Source: Aselliscus stoliczkanus (lineage: Eukaryota; Chordata; Mammalia; Chiroptera; Hipposideridae). Taken from it: a stretch of 64,000 nt of DNA. The notes beneath the pieces were generated by a model. It saw only the letters and a list, made by a program, of their open reading frames with translations, did not search any database and was not told the origin of the DNA. Positions 37,291 to 50,274 of this stretch are shown here, piece after piece (position 1 is the stretch's first letter; each line of letters begins with the position of its first letter). Position numbers and translations under genes: made by a program. The stretch lies in contig CM066734.1 of NCBI GenBank assembly GCA_033961575.1, forward strand, positions 85,892,501 to 85,956,500, written 5' to 3'.

Positions 37291-38439
37291 TTCCAACGCT
37301 ATCATAAAATGCACAGGTAAGATTGATAACATTCCTCTTGGTACCCTGCTGGATCAGGGAGCCACAGCCCTAAGGAAGATAAAGGCCTGTACTTGATAAA
37401 GATCGCCTTGCCAGCTAGGCCATGATTCAGCCGCCCAGAGGAGCAGGCAAGTGATGGGATTTGACATGTCGTTCTTCAGGTTGTTCATCAGGACTTAACC
37501 TGAGGTGAGGGATGATCCCTTAACCTGCCAGGGAGGAACTTTAACTTGGGTTATGTCACAAAGATCATAGGTAGCATGTGGCTGAATTGCCACAGGGAAA
37601 GTGTGGCTGCTTTGTGAGTATCGGCGAAAGTTTCACTCTAACTATAGCCAAGATCAACAAAATGGATGTAGATAAAATCAAATGATGCACTAAATTGTCC
37701 TTGCAGAAATCTTTGGCTCACTAATAAAGGAAACAAGACGACCTATTTCAAGTAGCTTCCTTTGATGGGAATGGTTTTTTAAAGAATAATTTTGTCAATG
37801 ACCCCATTTGGGGAATATTGAAAATATGTAAGCAATTGCAAATTCAATGCAAAATGAGGATGTAAAACCAGGAGCCTAAGAAAATACAGATGCCTATTTA
37901 TAACCTTCTTCATTATGAGATGTTTTGGCCTCAGTTTTAAATCAGGCTCCTCTCTAAGGAGAGTGAGATTTTATATCAGGTGCAGCATGAGGTTGCATCA
38001 CCACTTACGATGGTTCTTGACAAAAGGAGACATAAAAACTCCCTAAATATTTCTTTTTGACTGTAATGTCAGGTTTTTGTCTTGGTTTAGATATAGTTTC
38101 CTCCAGAGCCCATCTTCCTTCATCTACTAGGGTTTCCTGCTCTCATTTTTTTCCTCTTCTCCATTCTCTTCTCCCTTCTTTCTTCTTTCTCCTCCTCCTG
38201 AGCCCAGAAAAGGGTAGCATAATGGTCAAGACCAGGTGTGGCAGAGAGAGAAACAATGGTTGTTCCTCCCTCCACCACTGCTCCAACAATTCCCTGCCAC
38301 CTCAATCACAAAATTGCCAATATTCTTAGAGAGGTAGCAGGTAAATCTAGTAGAAAATTATATTAAGAGGAAGGAAGGTGTGAGAGGCTTTTCTCTATGA
38401 GGACACACTGTTCTCAGGTCATTTGGAATTATTCTTCAT

Positions 38440-38640
38440 TTAGTAATAATAGTATCTGGTGTTTGAGAAGTACTTACAATGTGCCTAGGTACTGTTCTAG
38501 TTCTTTTACATAAGTTATTCATTTAATCCTTATGATAACCCCAGTAGATCGGTGTTGTTATTATCCCCATGTTACAGAGGCACACAGAGCCTGGGACTTT
38601 TGCCTGAGATGACAGTCATGGGAACCCCGGGTTCATAGAC
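38440..38640 (-). repeat. MIR SINE
   Basis: AATGTGCCTAGGTACTGTTC, CATTTAATCCTTATGATAAC and TATTATCCCCATGTTACAGA are diagnostic of MIR. Confidence 0.78.
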
Positions 38641-39663
38641 AGCGCTTATAATTTTTACCCTCTATTATCTTTACTGTCCTGCACTTCACTTAGTTAACAT
38701 TTTCCTGTTGGAAACATGAAGTTACTCCTTTTATTCCTCCCTCCCAGAACATGTATAATAGCAAGTTTTAAAAGTGCCTGGATGATGGCGTGGTTGTGCC
38801 ACGGTCCTCACTTTGCCTGGCTCCGCTATGCAGAGATTTCACTTATCACGGTGAACCTAAGGAACACCACTCTCCCAAGAGGCTGGCTCGAATTTCAGTT
38901 CGTATGGCGTGTTAACTGTAATTGCATAAAGTGCAAACTTCTCTGCTGGCATCTCAGTGCACAGATTATTATGTAAATACCAAATGTGCATCGTGATCTG
39001 TGACCAATCACATCACTTCTTTCAAAGTCTGTTAGTGATTGATTGGTCATGGCCCATTCAGTTCAGACAACGAAGTGTCTAGTTCTGTGGACTCCTTGTC
39101 TCCCAGTGATCATGACATTTTACAAAAATAGATCATGGAAAGAGGGAATCACCAGCAAGAAAACGAACAGCGATGATATTGAAAGTAAACTTTGAAATAG
39201 CTGATGCGGAATATTGACAATGCCACCATTTGCTATTTGAAAGACTCAAGCTATACAGCAAGGAGAACTTAGTGAAGGCAAACATCAACATGTACACAAT
39301 GTGCCAGGACAGGTCAGGGGTGAGGCTGGGATGCCAGACAGATGAGGGAGCAGGCAGGCCAGCCATAGCTGAATCGGGCAGCCTCAGGGTGGGAGTCTGA
39401 TTGGATCCAGGATCCCCAGACTTGGGAGGTCAGGCTATTACTGCTGCCATGAAGCTACCCTGGAGACCGAGGGCCAGGACACACTTGAAGGCAGCCCAAG
39501 GCGAGCAGGCCTGGGTCACACTTTCAGGAACTGGGGACGAGAAAGCCTCGGCTGCTATTCTGGGGCCAGGGGCCCCAGGACCTCATGCGTGTCCTGGTTC
39601 ATGTACTAAAGCTTTTGTGTGTATGCCAGGTGGGGCGAGTTACCTGCTGTTAGAACACAAGCT

Positions 39664-41285
39664 GTGCATACATACCGAGAAATGTGATTACTGGGTCACA
39701 TGGTAGTTGTATTTTCAATTTTTTGTGGAAACTCCATACAGTTTTTCAGAGAGTGGCACCACCAACTTGAAATACCTCCAAAAAATGCACAAGGGTTCCC
39801 TTTTTTCCTCCACATCCTCCCCGACATTTGTTCTTTCTTATCTTTTTGATAATAGCTGTTCTAACAGGTGTGAGGTGATATCTTATTGTGGTTTTGATTT
39901 GCATTTCCCTATGATGAGTGATGTTGAACACCTTTTCATGTAGCTGTTGGCCATTTGGATGTCATCATTGGAAAAATGTCTATTCGGTTCCTTTGCTAAT
40001 TTTTTAATTGGGTTGTTTGGCATTTTTGTTGTTGCTGTTGTTGTTTTGGACTTGTATGACTTTTTTATATTTTGGAATATTAACTCCTTATCCATTGTGT
40101 GGTTTGCAAATATTTTCTCCCATTCCATAAATTGCCATTTAATTTTGTTGTTTCTTTTGCTGTGCCGGGGCTCTTTAGTTTGATGTAGTACCACTTCTTG
40201 ATTTTTGCTTTTGTTTCTTATGCGTTTGGTATCATATCCCAAAAATCATTGCAATTTCAATGTCAAGAAGCTTCTTCCCTATGTTTTCTTCTAGGAGTTT
40301 CTTGATATCATGTCTTATAATTAAGTCTTTAATCCATTTCAAGTTAACTTTTGTGAGTGGTATGAGAGAAGGTCCAATTTTATTTTTCTAGGTGTGGTTA
40401 TCCAATTTTCTGAACACCATTTTGTTAAAAAGACTTCCCATTGAATATTCTTGGTTTCCTTGTTAAATATATTTGTTGACCTTGTATGCAGGAGTTTATT
40501 TCTGGGTTCTCTGTTTCTAGTCCACTGGTCTATATATCTATTTTTATGCCAGTAATATACTATTTTAATTACTGTAGCTTTGTTGTATAGTTTGAAATCA
40601 GGAAGTGTGATGCCTCCGACTATGTTCTTTGTTCTCAGGTTTGCTTTGGCTGCTCAGGATCTTTTGTGGTCCCATGCAAATTTTAGGATTTTTTTTCGAT
40701 TTCTATGAAAAATACCATTAGAAATTTGATAGGGATTGCATTGAATCTATACACAGCTTTGAGTAGTATGTACATTTTAACAATATTAATTATTTGAATC
40801 CCTGAACAGGAAGTCCTGTCATTTGTGATAACATGGATGGACCCTGAGGGCATTATGCTTAGTGAGATAAGCCAGAGAAAAACAAACCCTGTGCGATCTC
40901 ACTTATATGTGGAGTATAAAAAAGCTGAACTCATAGAAACAGAGAGTAGAATGGTGATTACCACGGGCTGAGGGATGGCGGAATTGGAAAGATGTTGTTT
41001 AAGGGCACAGACTTGCTTCCAGTAGATAAATATGCCCTGGAGATCTAACACACAGCACAGTAATTATAGTCAATCCCAGTGTATTAGGAACTTCAAAATT
41101 GCTAAAAGACGACATCTCAGTTGTTCTCACCACAGAAAAGAAATGATAATTATGTGACATGATATAGGTGTTAACTAAAGCCACAGTGGTAATCATATAG
41201 AGATATATAAGTGTATCAAATCAACATGTTGTACACCTTAAACTTACACAATGTTATATGTCAATTATATCTCAGTTAAAAACAG
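39664..41285 (+). mobile_element. L1 3' end with inverted 5' portion
   Basis: 39664-40800 is antisense L1 (end of ORF2 and early 3' UTR, for example GGTGTGAGGTGATATCTTAT). 40805-41285 is sense L1 3' UTR (AACATGGATGGACCCTGAGG through TTGTACACCTTAAACTTACA). The left edge of the antisense block is the part nearest, in L1 order, to the start of the sense block. This is the structure left by twin priming. Confidence 0.75.
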
Positions 41286-42000
41286 CAACATGGCGTTTTA
41301 AGTTCAGGCTGGGACCCATTGGGGGCAGGGATGGGGACAGGGACTCTCTCTCCTGGCTCTCTGCTTCTCAATGCTCTGCTTTCCCTGTGGATCCTTCTGT
41401 GGAGTCCTGTGTGCTATCATTGCAGGGCATCTTTCCATGGATAGGCTGGGAGGGCGATGGGGCCAAGTGCCCTCCTGGAGCTGGGTTACTTCACCCGTTA
41501 GGGATAGAGGGATACAGGAGCAGCACCAGCTCACTGAGCTATTAGGGAGAACAGCTTTGATGATGGAATTTGTGCTTGAACTTTGGAGAGATGTGTAGAT
41601 GAGAAAGGGATGGTCCTAGAGAGGGAGGGAAAGGGGGCACTTAGTCCAGCTTCCCTGGAAAAGATGCAGAAAGAGAAAGCCCAGACCCTGAGCTGGTCTG
41701 TCTGTCCACTGTGGGCCTACAGCCCTCTCTTTCCTAAACTGCACCAGGAATCAGACACCCCTAGCCTTGGAGGGGACACAACCGCTGAGCCAACCCCCTG
41801 TTGCAACCCCCTGTTAGCAACTTCTTGGCCCGTGATTCTCAGCACAGTAGAGGTCCAGGGGCTTCTCTGGCCCCTCCCAATACCCCTTTGCAAACAGAGC
41901 TAAGGAGAATGATGGGAAGAGGAGGAGCTGCCCATGGGCCTCTCAGGAATCTCTGGAGGCCAGAGGGGAGCTGGCGGCTAGGATGCAGGAGAACATGGGG

Positions 42001-42865
42001 GGATGCTATGTGTCAGGCATTGTTATAGGCACTTGGGATACAACAGTGACCAAAATAGGCAAAGTCCTTACAGATAGCTTCCCTCTGGTTGGAGAAAACA
42101 AGTCAAAAACAAACATATACATCGTCACATATTAGTCAGTGTTTAGTGTTACAGAAATAAAACAAGAAAAGGGGGACTACAGAATTATGGAATGAGGTTG
42201 CTTAGAAAGGGTGGTAAGGGAAGGCTCACTGCTGACCTGAAGGAAGTGAGGGAGACAGCTATGTGGATATGTAGGGGGAACCGTCCCAGGCACAAGGAAC
42301 AAGTGAAAAGCCTACTGGGGCAGCGTGCCTGGTAGTTTTGATGAGCTTCAAGAAGGCCCTGTAATGGGGACAGAGTAAATAATGGTGAGAAATAAAGTTA
42401 AAGAAGTAGCAGCAGGGGTGCCATATCATGTAGGGCCTATATACCATGGAAAGGAATTCAGATTTTGTTCTAAGTACAATAGAAGGCCATTGGAGGATTT
42501 GGGGAACAGAAATGACAGTCAACTTGCATTTTATCAGAATGATCCTGGCTACTGAGTATCAAAGGTCTCTTAGAGAAGTAAGGGTACAAATAGGGTACCT
42601 ATGAGTAGGCTATTGTAATTATCCAAGTAAGAAATTATCCAAGATGGGCGTGGCCCAGGGTGGTAACAGCTGAAGGTGTTAAGAGGTGGTGTGATGGTAG
42701 ATCTAATTTAAAATGAGAGTTAGAATGATGGGCAAATGATTAGATATAAAAGAAAGAGAAGAATCAATTATGACTCCAAGAATTTTCAAACAAGCAAGAG
42801 TGAAGGTGCCAGTTCTGGAATCCTTTTGAGATGGGTCTGAAGGGATCAGTGAATTTTCCCTAAGT
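42001..42865 (+). repeat. ancient interspersed repeat (L1ME-type 3' UTR)
   Basis: The chain GTCAGGCATTGTTATAGGCA, CATATCATGTAGGGCCTATA, GAAGGCCATTGGAGGATTTG and CAATTATGACTCCAAGAATT follows a widespread ancient mammalian repeat in order. The exact family name is uncertain. Confidence 0.5.
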
Positions 42866-43341
42866 ATGTATACATTAGATTAAGAGGAGAAAGGGGCTCT
42901 TTTCAGATGCAGGGAACAGCAGGTCATAGGCAAGGAGGAAAAATGCTAAAAAGCCTTTTGAACTCAATAGTAGGACCAGCATTGTTTGTTAAATGAGGGA
43001 AGAAGGATATTGTAATCAATTGTGAATCGTGCCCCAAATAGCTGGCTCCTTACCTTCCATTCTTAAAAGAATCTCCACCGGACAGGAAATCTCTCCTACA
43101 GCAAAAGGGACCCTATAATTTGGGACTCCATTTGGTCAGAATTATTCCTCAAAATTGTAACTCAATAGTTGGAACATGAGGACAGAGAGAGTCTAGAATC
43201 ACATTAGAAGCCCAGTACATTTTTTCTGAGAAAGTGCTAGAAATAGAACTAAAACCCCTGGAGTGATTTTAAGGCATCTTTTCATCTGTATTTTCTATTA
43301 TTTTACTACAGTTGCTTCCAGGATTTGGGGAAAAGATTGTA

Positions 43342-43423
43342 TTGGGTTGTTGGAAAACTCATGATGTATTTTTTTCTAGGTTTTTCGTTGCGAAAATGCA
43401 TCATGACTTTTCCGACAACCCAA
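43342..43423. mobile_element. 82 bp palindromic mariner-like miniature element
   Basis: The element begins TTGGGTTGTTGGAAAACTCA and ends with its near-perfect inverse (TGACTTTTCCGACAACCCAA), flanked by TA at 43340-43341 and 43424-43425. The two halves are inverted repeats almost to the centre, so the transcript could fold as a long hairpin. Size and design match primate MADE1, a miniature derived from a mariner, but the sequence is a different family. Confidence 0.82.
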
Positions 43424-43504
43424 TATATGCATAGTACTCTACATTTGAAACCTAAGCATTAAACTTTTGCTTCATGCCTTCTTTATATTGTGTCCAACTT
43501 TTCA

Positions 43505-43740
43505 TAAAAGATTATGGAGTCAGAATGACTGGGGTTTAAATCCTAGCTCTATTGCTTAAAACAATTATGATCCTAGGCAAATCACTTCACTCTCTGAGAC
43601 TTGATTTTATCATCCGAACCCTCAGATAATAATACCTATCTTATAAAGCTGTTACAAAGATTAGATGAAATAATCAGCTCACATGAGCTAATGTATGTGA
43701 CTTGCTGAGCATAATACTCAGCAGAAAACAGTATAAGTGT
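43505..43740 (+). repeat. MIR SINE
   Basis: GGTTTAAATCCTAGCTCTAT, AGGCAAATCACTTCACTCTC and ATCTTATAAAGCTGTTACAA follow MIR. It lies 80 bp after the palindromic miniature element. Confidence 0.7.
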
Positions 43741-44436
43741 GCATTTGTGTTTCTTTCCATTCCTACTACAGTGCTAATCTGGAAATACATAACTTCAGAT
43801 TTGAATTACCACCCTGTTTCTCATTACTGGCACTGATAGCTGACACCATCCAGGGTGAAAAAGGAGGTGCCATTGGTGGGTCATAGGCAGAGTTCATGGA
43901 AAGCAATCTCAAACTTCCATCAGGTGATTGATTTGCTGTTTGGTTCCATTGAATGCTTTCTGAGTGGTATGAGCAGTATTTTTAGGAATTCACATCTATG
44001 AAGCAGGTAGCTAGACATATATGGATTTGATTTAATGTAAGGAAAACATGTAACTAATGAAAAAAAATGCTGAGCCACCCTTATACATATAGATAGTGTA
44101 GGAAATAGGGGAAGTCTTTGTAAGTACAGATCACCAACCTAATGAATTCAGCACAGTTTGTACAGAAATGTGGATCAGAGACCAGACTCTCATATCCCAT
44201 TAGGTCACTAATCCTGCCTGTCCCATTACTGCCCCACAAAGTGCTGTGATGATGAATGTCTGACTGTATGGAGGAAAGTTGTAGAAACCTTGGGAATCAT
44301 GCAACCAGATAAACGCCAGAGAAAACATAGTAAATTGCCTCTAGGGCATCTGATTCCTTGCTGCCTTTCAAGAGTTCAGTGGTGAGCCGTTCACTTGTCA
44401 AGGCGCCTTTTACTCTCTCTGGCTCATCATGCTTTT

Positions 44437-44555
44437 ATTTATTTATTTAATTTTTTTTTTTGGAGGGCAGTGTCACTGGCCCTTAGATGTGGGACCCGAA
44501 CCTGGGCCGCTGGCTTCCGAGGCCAGCGCTTAACCACCGCGCCACTAGGCCGGCC
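44437..44555 (-). mobile_element. tRNA-derived SINE, short family
   Basis: T-rich tail, GAGGGCAGTGTCACTGGCCC, ending GGCCGGCC. A perfect 14 bp target-site duplication, CTCATCATGCTTTT, lies at 44423-44436 and 44556-44569. Confidence 0.92.
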
Positions 44556-46024
44556 CTCATCATGCTTTTTAAGTGTGATTTTTTTATATCAACCATATGA
44601 GAAAGTGGAGTGTTTTCCATATTACCTCCTGAGTCATACTATATCTCTAGCCCTCTGCCAGTCAGGTTTTTCTGGTTGTTATTCACATACTTCATCCTCC
44701 TGAATGAAGCTTGTTTCCCCTTCATTATAGTGGATATGTTTGAGAGGTCATGCCTAAATGGCCTGCATTTAGAAGCATGGGAAAATTCTCCAAGCATTTA
44801 ATTTAGACAATTACATGCGTATACTAGGAGGCTGAAATTGACATGAGAGGAACAAAAAAAGTTTTTTTCTATTGCCTTGCCACAGATAAGGAATTACCCC
44901 TTTTCTTTTTGAGGGGAAAGAAATGGGTTTTAATAGTGACTTGTAACATTGTTGGGAATCTGACATGGGCCAGAGTCCTTCCTTCAAAGTGACAGAGAAT
45001 TGGACAATATACAAAGGGAAATAACCCTACAGGAACTTGGGACACCAGTTCTTCTTCCAAAATGCAAAAAAAAAAAAAAAAGATGTATAAAGCACAAATA
45101 TATTTAGACTTTGCTGAAATGCACAAATTCCAACCCATACTTGCAAAATTAATTCTGTTTAGGTACATCTAGAAAATCCATTATTTGAGACCTCTGGAGT
45201 AGTATATAATGGACTACAGCAGAAATGTGCTATCTGCCTGAGAGTCAGAGAGTCTTCCTAGCAAAGTATCGTAGATGGGAGTTTAGATTGTTAAACCCAG
45301 GCCCTGGGAACTTGGGAACATAAAGTTTCCAAAGGAAATAATGACAGAACACACAAGCCAGCGACACCCTGTCATGGAGCATGGGTTGCCAGTGCCAAAA
45401 GGTTAATGATCACATACTTCTTCCTTTATTCTTGCCTAAATTGTTAAAGGGCACTTTAATGTTCCTTATGTTGCTATTAGTATCATTCATGAGTAATCTT
45501 TCCACACCTTGTACCATGTGTCACTCCTGGAGTTTTGGGAGGCACACACATAAACTGAACATTTAGTTTCTTTCATCATCCCTGTCATCACCTCAAGTTT
45601 TAAACATGAAATAAGTTCTGCTCCAAAGCTATCTTGACATTGAAAAATGGTTGTCTTCAAATAAGAATTGTGAAATGATGTCAAGCCAAGCCTGTCTTAA
45701 TTCTTTCCTGTAGAAATCTGAAACCAATAACATGATAAAAAACAAAAACCAACAACAAAAACAACTAGCCATCCACATAGTGGAGAAAAGGGAACACAAC
45801 AGATTAGATACATATTCCCGGCTGAAAGAGAATTTATTGGGTCATAATTTAATAAGATTCAAGAAGCTGAAACTTTATGAAAATACCTGAATTTCTCTTT
45901 CATTTTAATTTTTTTCTGAAAATTATTTAGTAATACTAATTGTTTCTCTTCTTTATCATTTTGTAAAACTGGCTATTCTAAATATACATATCACCAAGTT
46001 CATTCAAAAGATGACTTCCTTAAA

Positions 46025-46960
46025 AGCCTAATCACCTTGAACACAGTTATCTGCAGCTGCCACCTTCCACCTTCCACCCTGTTTCCTGTCCCCTCACCTG
46101 GGTCATGGAGCCCATCACCACTTCCCAGCTTCATCTCTTTCTACTCTGTTTTCACCATATTCTTTGGTTATAATGAACTTCTTCAAATTCCTCCATTGCA
46201 TAAGATGCATTGTCAAATCCAACCTCCTTTGCTTTTACTATTTCCCACATCTACACTGCATTCTCTCCTTCCTTACCCTTTTGGGCATCCATAAGATTTT
46301 GAAGCTTTTCTAGCACTTTACAAATAGTTTTCTGACCCTTATATCCTATTTCTATCCCTTTTTGAGGCACTCACACCAGTGCCAGAACTTATTCCAATCT
46401 TAGCACATCTGACTTTATGTTGTTAATTTTATGTTCTCCTTTCCCTCTACCCTTGATGATAAAGTCCTTCATTAGAGAAATGTGCACAGAATAGGCAGTG
46501 TCCCCATTTGATCTTATCTTGCCTCAGAATATATATATGTATTTCCTCCCAAAATTTTAGAAATACTTTAACCATTATCCTTAGGTTAATATCCAAAATG
46601 TGTGACATTATCTGCTAGCTCTGCGTGAGCTGGGCTCTTCCTGCCATGCCCCGTAGCTCTGCCTGTCACTCTTGTGTCAGCCACACTGTCTTCCTGGCGC
46701 TGTTTCCAAGAGTGCATGCTACTTTTCCTCTGCAAAAAGCACCTTTTCACCTTTATCACAAACATCATTCCCCCTGCCAAGAACACTGTTTACCCCCCAC
46801 CTCTCCATTTTACCTGGCAAAGTTTGAATCATCCTTCAGGTTTCTGAGCTTGACGTGGAGAGATGCCACATATGCACACAGTACCTGGGCTCAGGTGGGT
46901 ATTGCCAGCATTCACAGCGCAGTGAGCATTTCATTTTTAGCACATTTCCTAGTCTGAACT
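46025..46960 (+). repeat. L2 LINE fragments
   Basis: Pyrimidine-rich L2 3' sequence in one or two pieces, with marks such as GAACACTGTTTACCCCCCAC and AATCATCCTTCAGGTTTC. The ORFs here (for example 46037-46294) are compositional only. Confidence 0.5.
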
Positions 46961-47034
46961 GAACTATTATTGAGGTAATTGTATTATCTCCCAACTAGAC
47001 TATGAGTTCCAAAAAACAGTGACTAGAACTGTCT

Positions 47035-47285
47035 TTTTAAAGAACATTTGTTGCGAATCTATCTGGGCCAGTTTGTAGAATGTGTGGGAACAGGGAATAA
47101 TTGAGTTCGAAAAATGTGCAAGTGTTAGAAAATATTGCAAGACAAGGATGTAGGGCCAGATTATAAAAGATCTTAACTGCCATAACAAATAATTTGTATT
47201 TTATCCTAGAGACTATGAAGGTTCATCGAATGTTTATAAACTGAAGTGATCTAATCTGTTTTAAGGACTAAATCTGGCTGCAGAC
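47035..47285 (+). repeat. ancient interspersed repeat, same type as 42001
   Basis: GATGTAGGGCCAGATTATAA, TGTATTTTATCCTAGAGACT and ATCTGGCTGCAGA parallel the middle of the repeat at 42400-42550. A young SINE has inserted just downstream. Confidence 0.45.
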
Positions 47286-47358
47286 TATTCTGCTGATAGG
47301 GTAGAGACTGGAAACCATGGACTCTTGTAGTAGATTATAACAAATGACTACACATACC

Positions 47359-47496
47359 ATGGGCCAGCCGAGTGGCACGGTGGTTAAGTGCTGGCTTGGG
47401 AAGCCAACAGCCCCGGTTCGGGTCCCACATATGAGGGCCAATGACACTGCCCTCAAAACAAAACAAAACAAAACAAAACAAAACAAAACAAAAAAA
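47359..47496 (+). mobile_element. tRNA-derived SINE, short family
   Basis: GGGCCAGCCGAGTGGCACGG head, full body, and an AAAAC repeat tail (47456-47490). A perfect 17 bp target-site duplication, AAATGACTACACATACC, lies at 47342-47358 and 47497-47513. Confidence 0.93.
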
Positions 47497-49374
47497 AAAT
47501 GACTACACATACCTTCTATCCCCATATGCACAGCCCCTTGGCAGTGTGACTTGGCTATTCTCCCTGTCACAAGCCTTTAACTGTGAGTTTGACCATGTGA
47601 AATTGATAGAATTTACTTTGCAGGGTCTAATGTTTACAGACAGGTCATTCAAATAAATTGTCATGGTAATTACTGTCTTTCCTCAAAATAGACTTTTTTT
47701 TCAGGAACCTTATTTAAACCTGACCAAGCTATTTCCATCTAAATCTCATTCTTTAAAGCAAGATTTACAGGATTTGAGGATAAAGCAGATAACAGGATTT
47801 GAGGATTGTTTTATTTGCCTCCATTGTTGGTTTCAGTAACTCTAAAATCATGTTGGCTTTATGAAATTGAATCTAACCATGGTTTGCAATACCTGTTCCT
47901 GAGTGTCTTATGAAAGTGCTGATATGAATCAAGATCTAATACCTGATTGTTGTACATACAGGACTTTGGCTATTTTCCTTAAAACATACACATACTCCCT
48001 TATACCTAAACACACGGTAAGTAAGTCTCTGAAGGAAATTACTGCCTTAAAATGCTTCTGTATTTCTTTTCAATGGAGCATATAGAACACCTTTTCCCCA
48101 CACATTATAGGATTAATCTTTAAAAGCATCATCTTCTACAAGCAGGTGCAAACCCTTGTCCGCCCTTAGGGAAAGACCAGCCAATGAGAATTTATCCTGG
48201 TGATGTAATGCTTGTTAACTTACTCTCTTGCAGATATAATTGGGGAGGATGCTTTTTAGAGTACCAAACATGTGTTGAATTTAACTCTTTCTCACATGAC
48301 TAATTTTAGCTCATAAGCCACCTCTGGTACTTCATCAACGCATAGCTTAGGACAGCTCTGAAATAGTTATGCCAAGTCACTAGACTAGAGAACTTCTTCT
48401 AAGCACTGGCATCTCTACCCACAGCATTTGCCAATGATAATCCCCTACCTTTCGGGAGAAATCACTTACTTTCATATCCTGGTCCTTATGTAAATAAAGA
48501 ATATACTAACATCAGCCAGCAGCAGACAAATTTCTTTCTTTCTCAAACGCAGATTCTCATGAAATTAAATCAAAAGGAATAGAGAACCTATGTTTTTTTC
48601 CATCAAATTCATCACAGCCTGTCTTTTGTGACTGTGTATAAACTTCATTTTCACATTTCAAAGATAAAACATATTTGAAACGAGTATTTGAATAACCATG
48701 TGTCTTCCCAGTGATATCATAAACTCTGCCTAGTGTGTCATTTACAGGGCCCTGTTGATGCTACTAAATGCTCATTAATGTTCAGAAAGGGTCAGGTGAA
48801 GACCCATTAGCCATCACATAGTGTAATCCTAGGAAGTGGTAGATAGGACAGGATAAATGTGTGTTCGTTTCCACACCTTTCCACATAAAGTGCGCAAAAA
48901 TGCAAACACGAAACTACAAATTTCAGGCAGGTATTATTTCATGCAATAGCACATTTCTATTTCCTCTTCCTCTACCCCAAAGCTCACTTTTTGAGCAAAC
49001 AGTTGCAACAGTAAGCATGTTGTGAAAAACATAATTTGGTAAAGCAGGGTCGTGATACCTGAGCAGACTAGTGGTTTATCTGATCTGACACCCAGGAAGA
49101 AAGCAGCTCAGGCCAAGCCAGCTGTGTAATTTGAAGTGCTGGCTAGAATCCAATGATGATGAGCTATGAGCACCCATAGTAAAAATGTAGGAAAATTATT
49201 ATATTAGAGCTTTTTCCTCTTTCTTTTTTCAGCAACCCTTTGAGAAAGCAGTTCATTTTTGGTATATGAGCCTTTCTTGGGACTTTTTGACTTGTTCAGG
49301 TCATGGTAGTACAGCATTGGGATGGGCAGGGTTATCCGATCACGGAATGTGAATAATGTCTCTACCGCATAAGA

Positions 49375-49510
49375 GAGCGATGTCAGTGACTTCGGTGAAC
49401 CACGTTTTCCTCATCTATTAAACTGAAATAATAATTAAATATTTATTATTAAAATAATGTATATAAAATTCTTGACAAGTACTAGGGACTCAGTTGATAG
49501 CAGCTGTTTT
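49375..49510 (+). repeat. MIR fragment
   Basis: TTTTCCTCATCTATTAAACT, AATAATAATT and the CAAGTACTAGG ending suggest the 3' half of MIR. Confidence 0.5.
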
Positions 49511-49854
49511 TACTATTTTTTAATACACTCATAATTCCAAGCCACTTCATTTTTCAAAGTTGAAAACTAAATTATATAAAAATGATTATACACCACAACA
49601 GATTGCTGGATATAAACTTTTTCTTTTTATTTTTGCTAATATCACTATGACTCAAAGACTCAACTATCTGATCGCATGGTTGGCCTTTTGGTCATGACCA
49701 GTTTCCCATTCCGAATCATCTGCTTCGCATAAACTCAGCCATGGTCCAAGGGCCCACCGTGAATAACAAAGACACCCCTATCATTGGAGAAAGTCCAAGA
49801 ACTTAGAGTCTCCTCTCAAGGAGCTGGGGATAAAGGCCAGGCAGATGTTTTTAT

Positions 49855-50030
49855 TATACATTAGTTGGATATTACAATCACCTAAGAAGCTTTTTAAAAA
49901 ATGTCCATGCTTGGATCCCACCAAGAATTCTCCTTTAATTGGTCTGGGGTGCAACCTGAATATAAGGATTTTTAAATTCTCCTCCAGATGATGCTAACAT
50001 ACTTTATAGGCTGTGTTGCTGACCCCACTT
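49855..50030. mobile_element. MER5-like hAT-Charlie fragment
   Basis: ATTACAATCACCTAAGAAGC, TTTAATTGGTCTGGGGTGCA and the CTCCAGATGATGCTAACATA ending fit MER5-type nonautonomous hAT elements. Ends are eroded. Confidence 0.65.
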
Positions 50031-50274
50031 TATCTCTCCTTAGTTTGAACTTCTAGGATGTGTGTGTTCCTCCAAATTGACTGGAATTGCTGGCCTTGTG
50101 ACAGGAGCTGCAAACATTCTACTTGGCTGGGCCCAGACATCTTATGATCTAGGTCAGGTCTAAGGTGTCTGCATCTCACAACTTCAAGTGGCCCATGCAT
50201 AGCATAGTCTATGTGAATGGCACTCCTGATTTATGCAGCATACATACTAAACTCCACAGGGTGACCATGCCCTT

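Noticed and set aside
39883..40242. Minus-strand 119 aa ORF resembling an L1 protein
   Set aside because: It is a short open remnant of the antisense L1 3' region, lacking catalytic domains. Kept only as part of the L1 feature.
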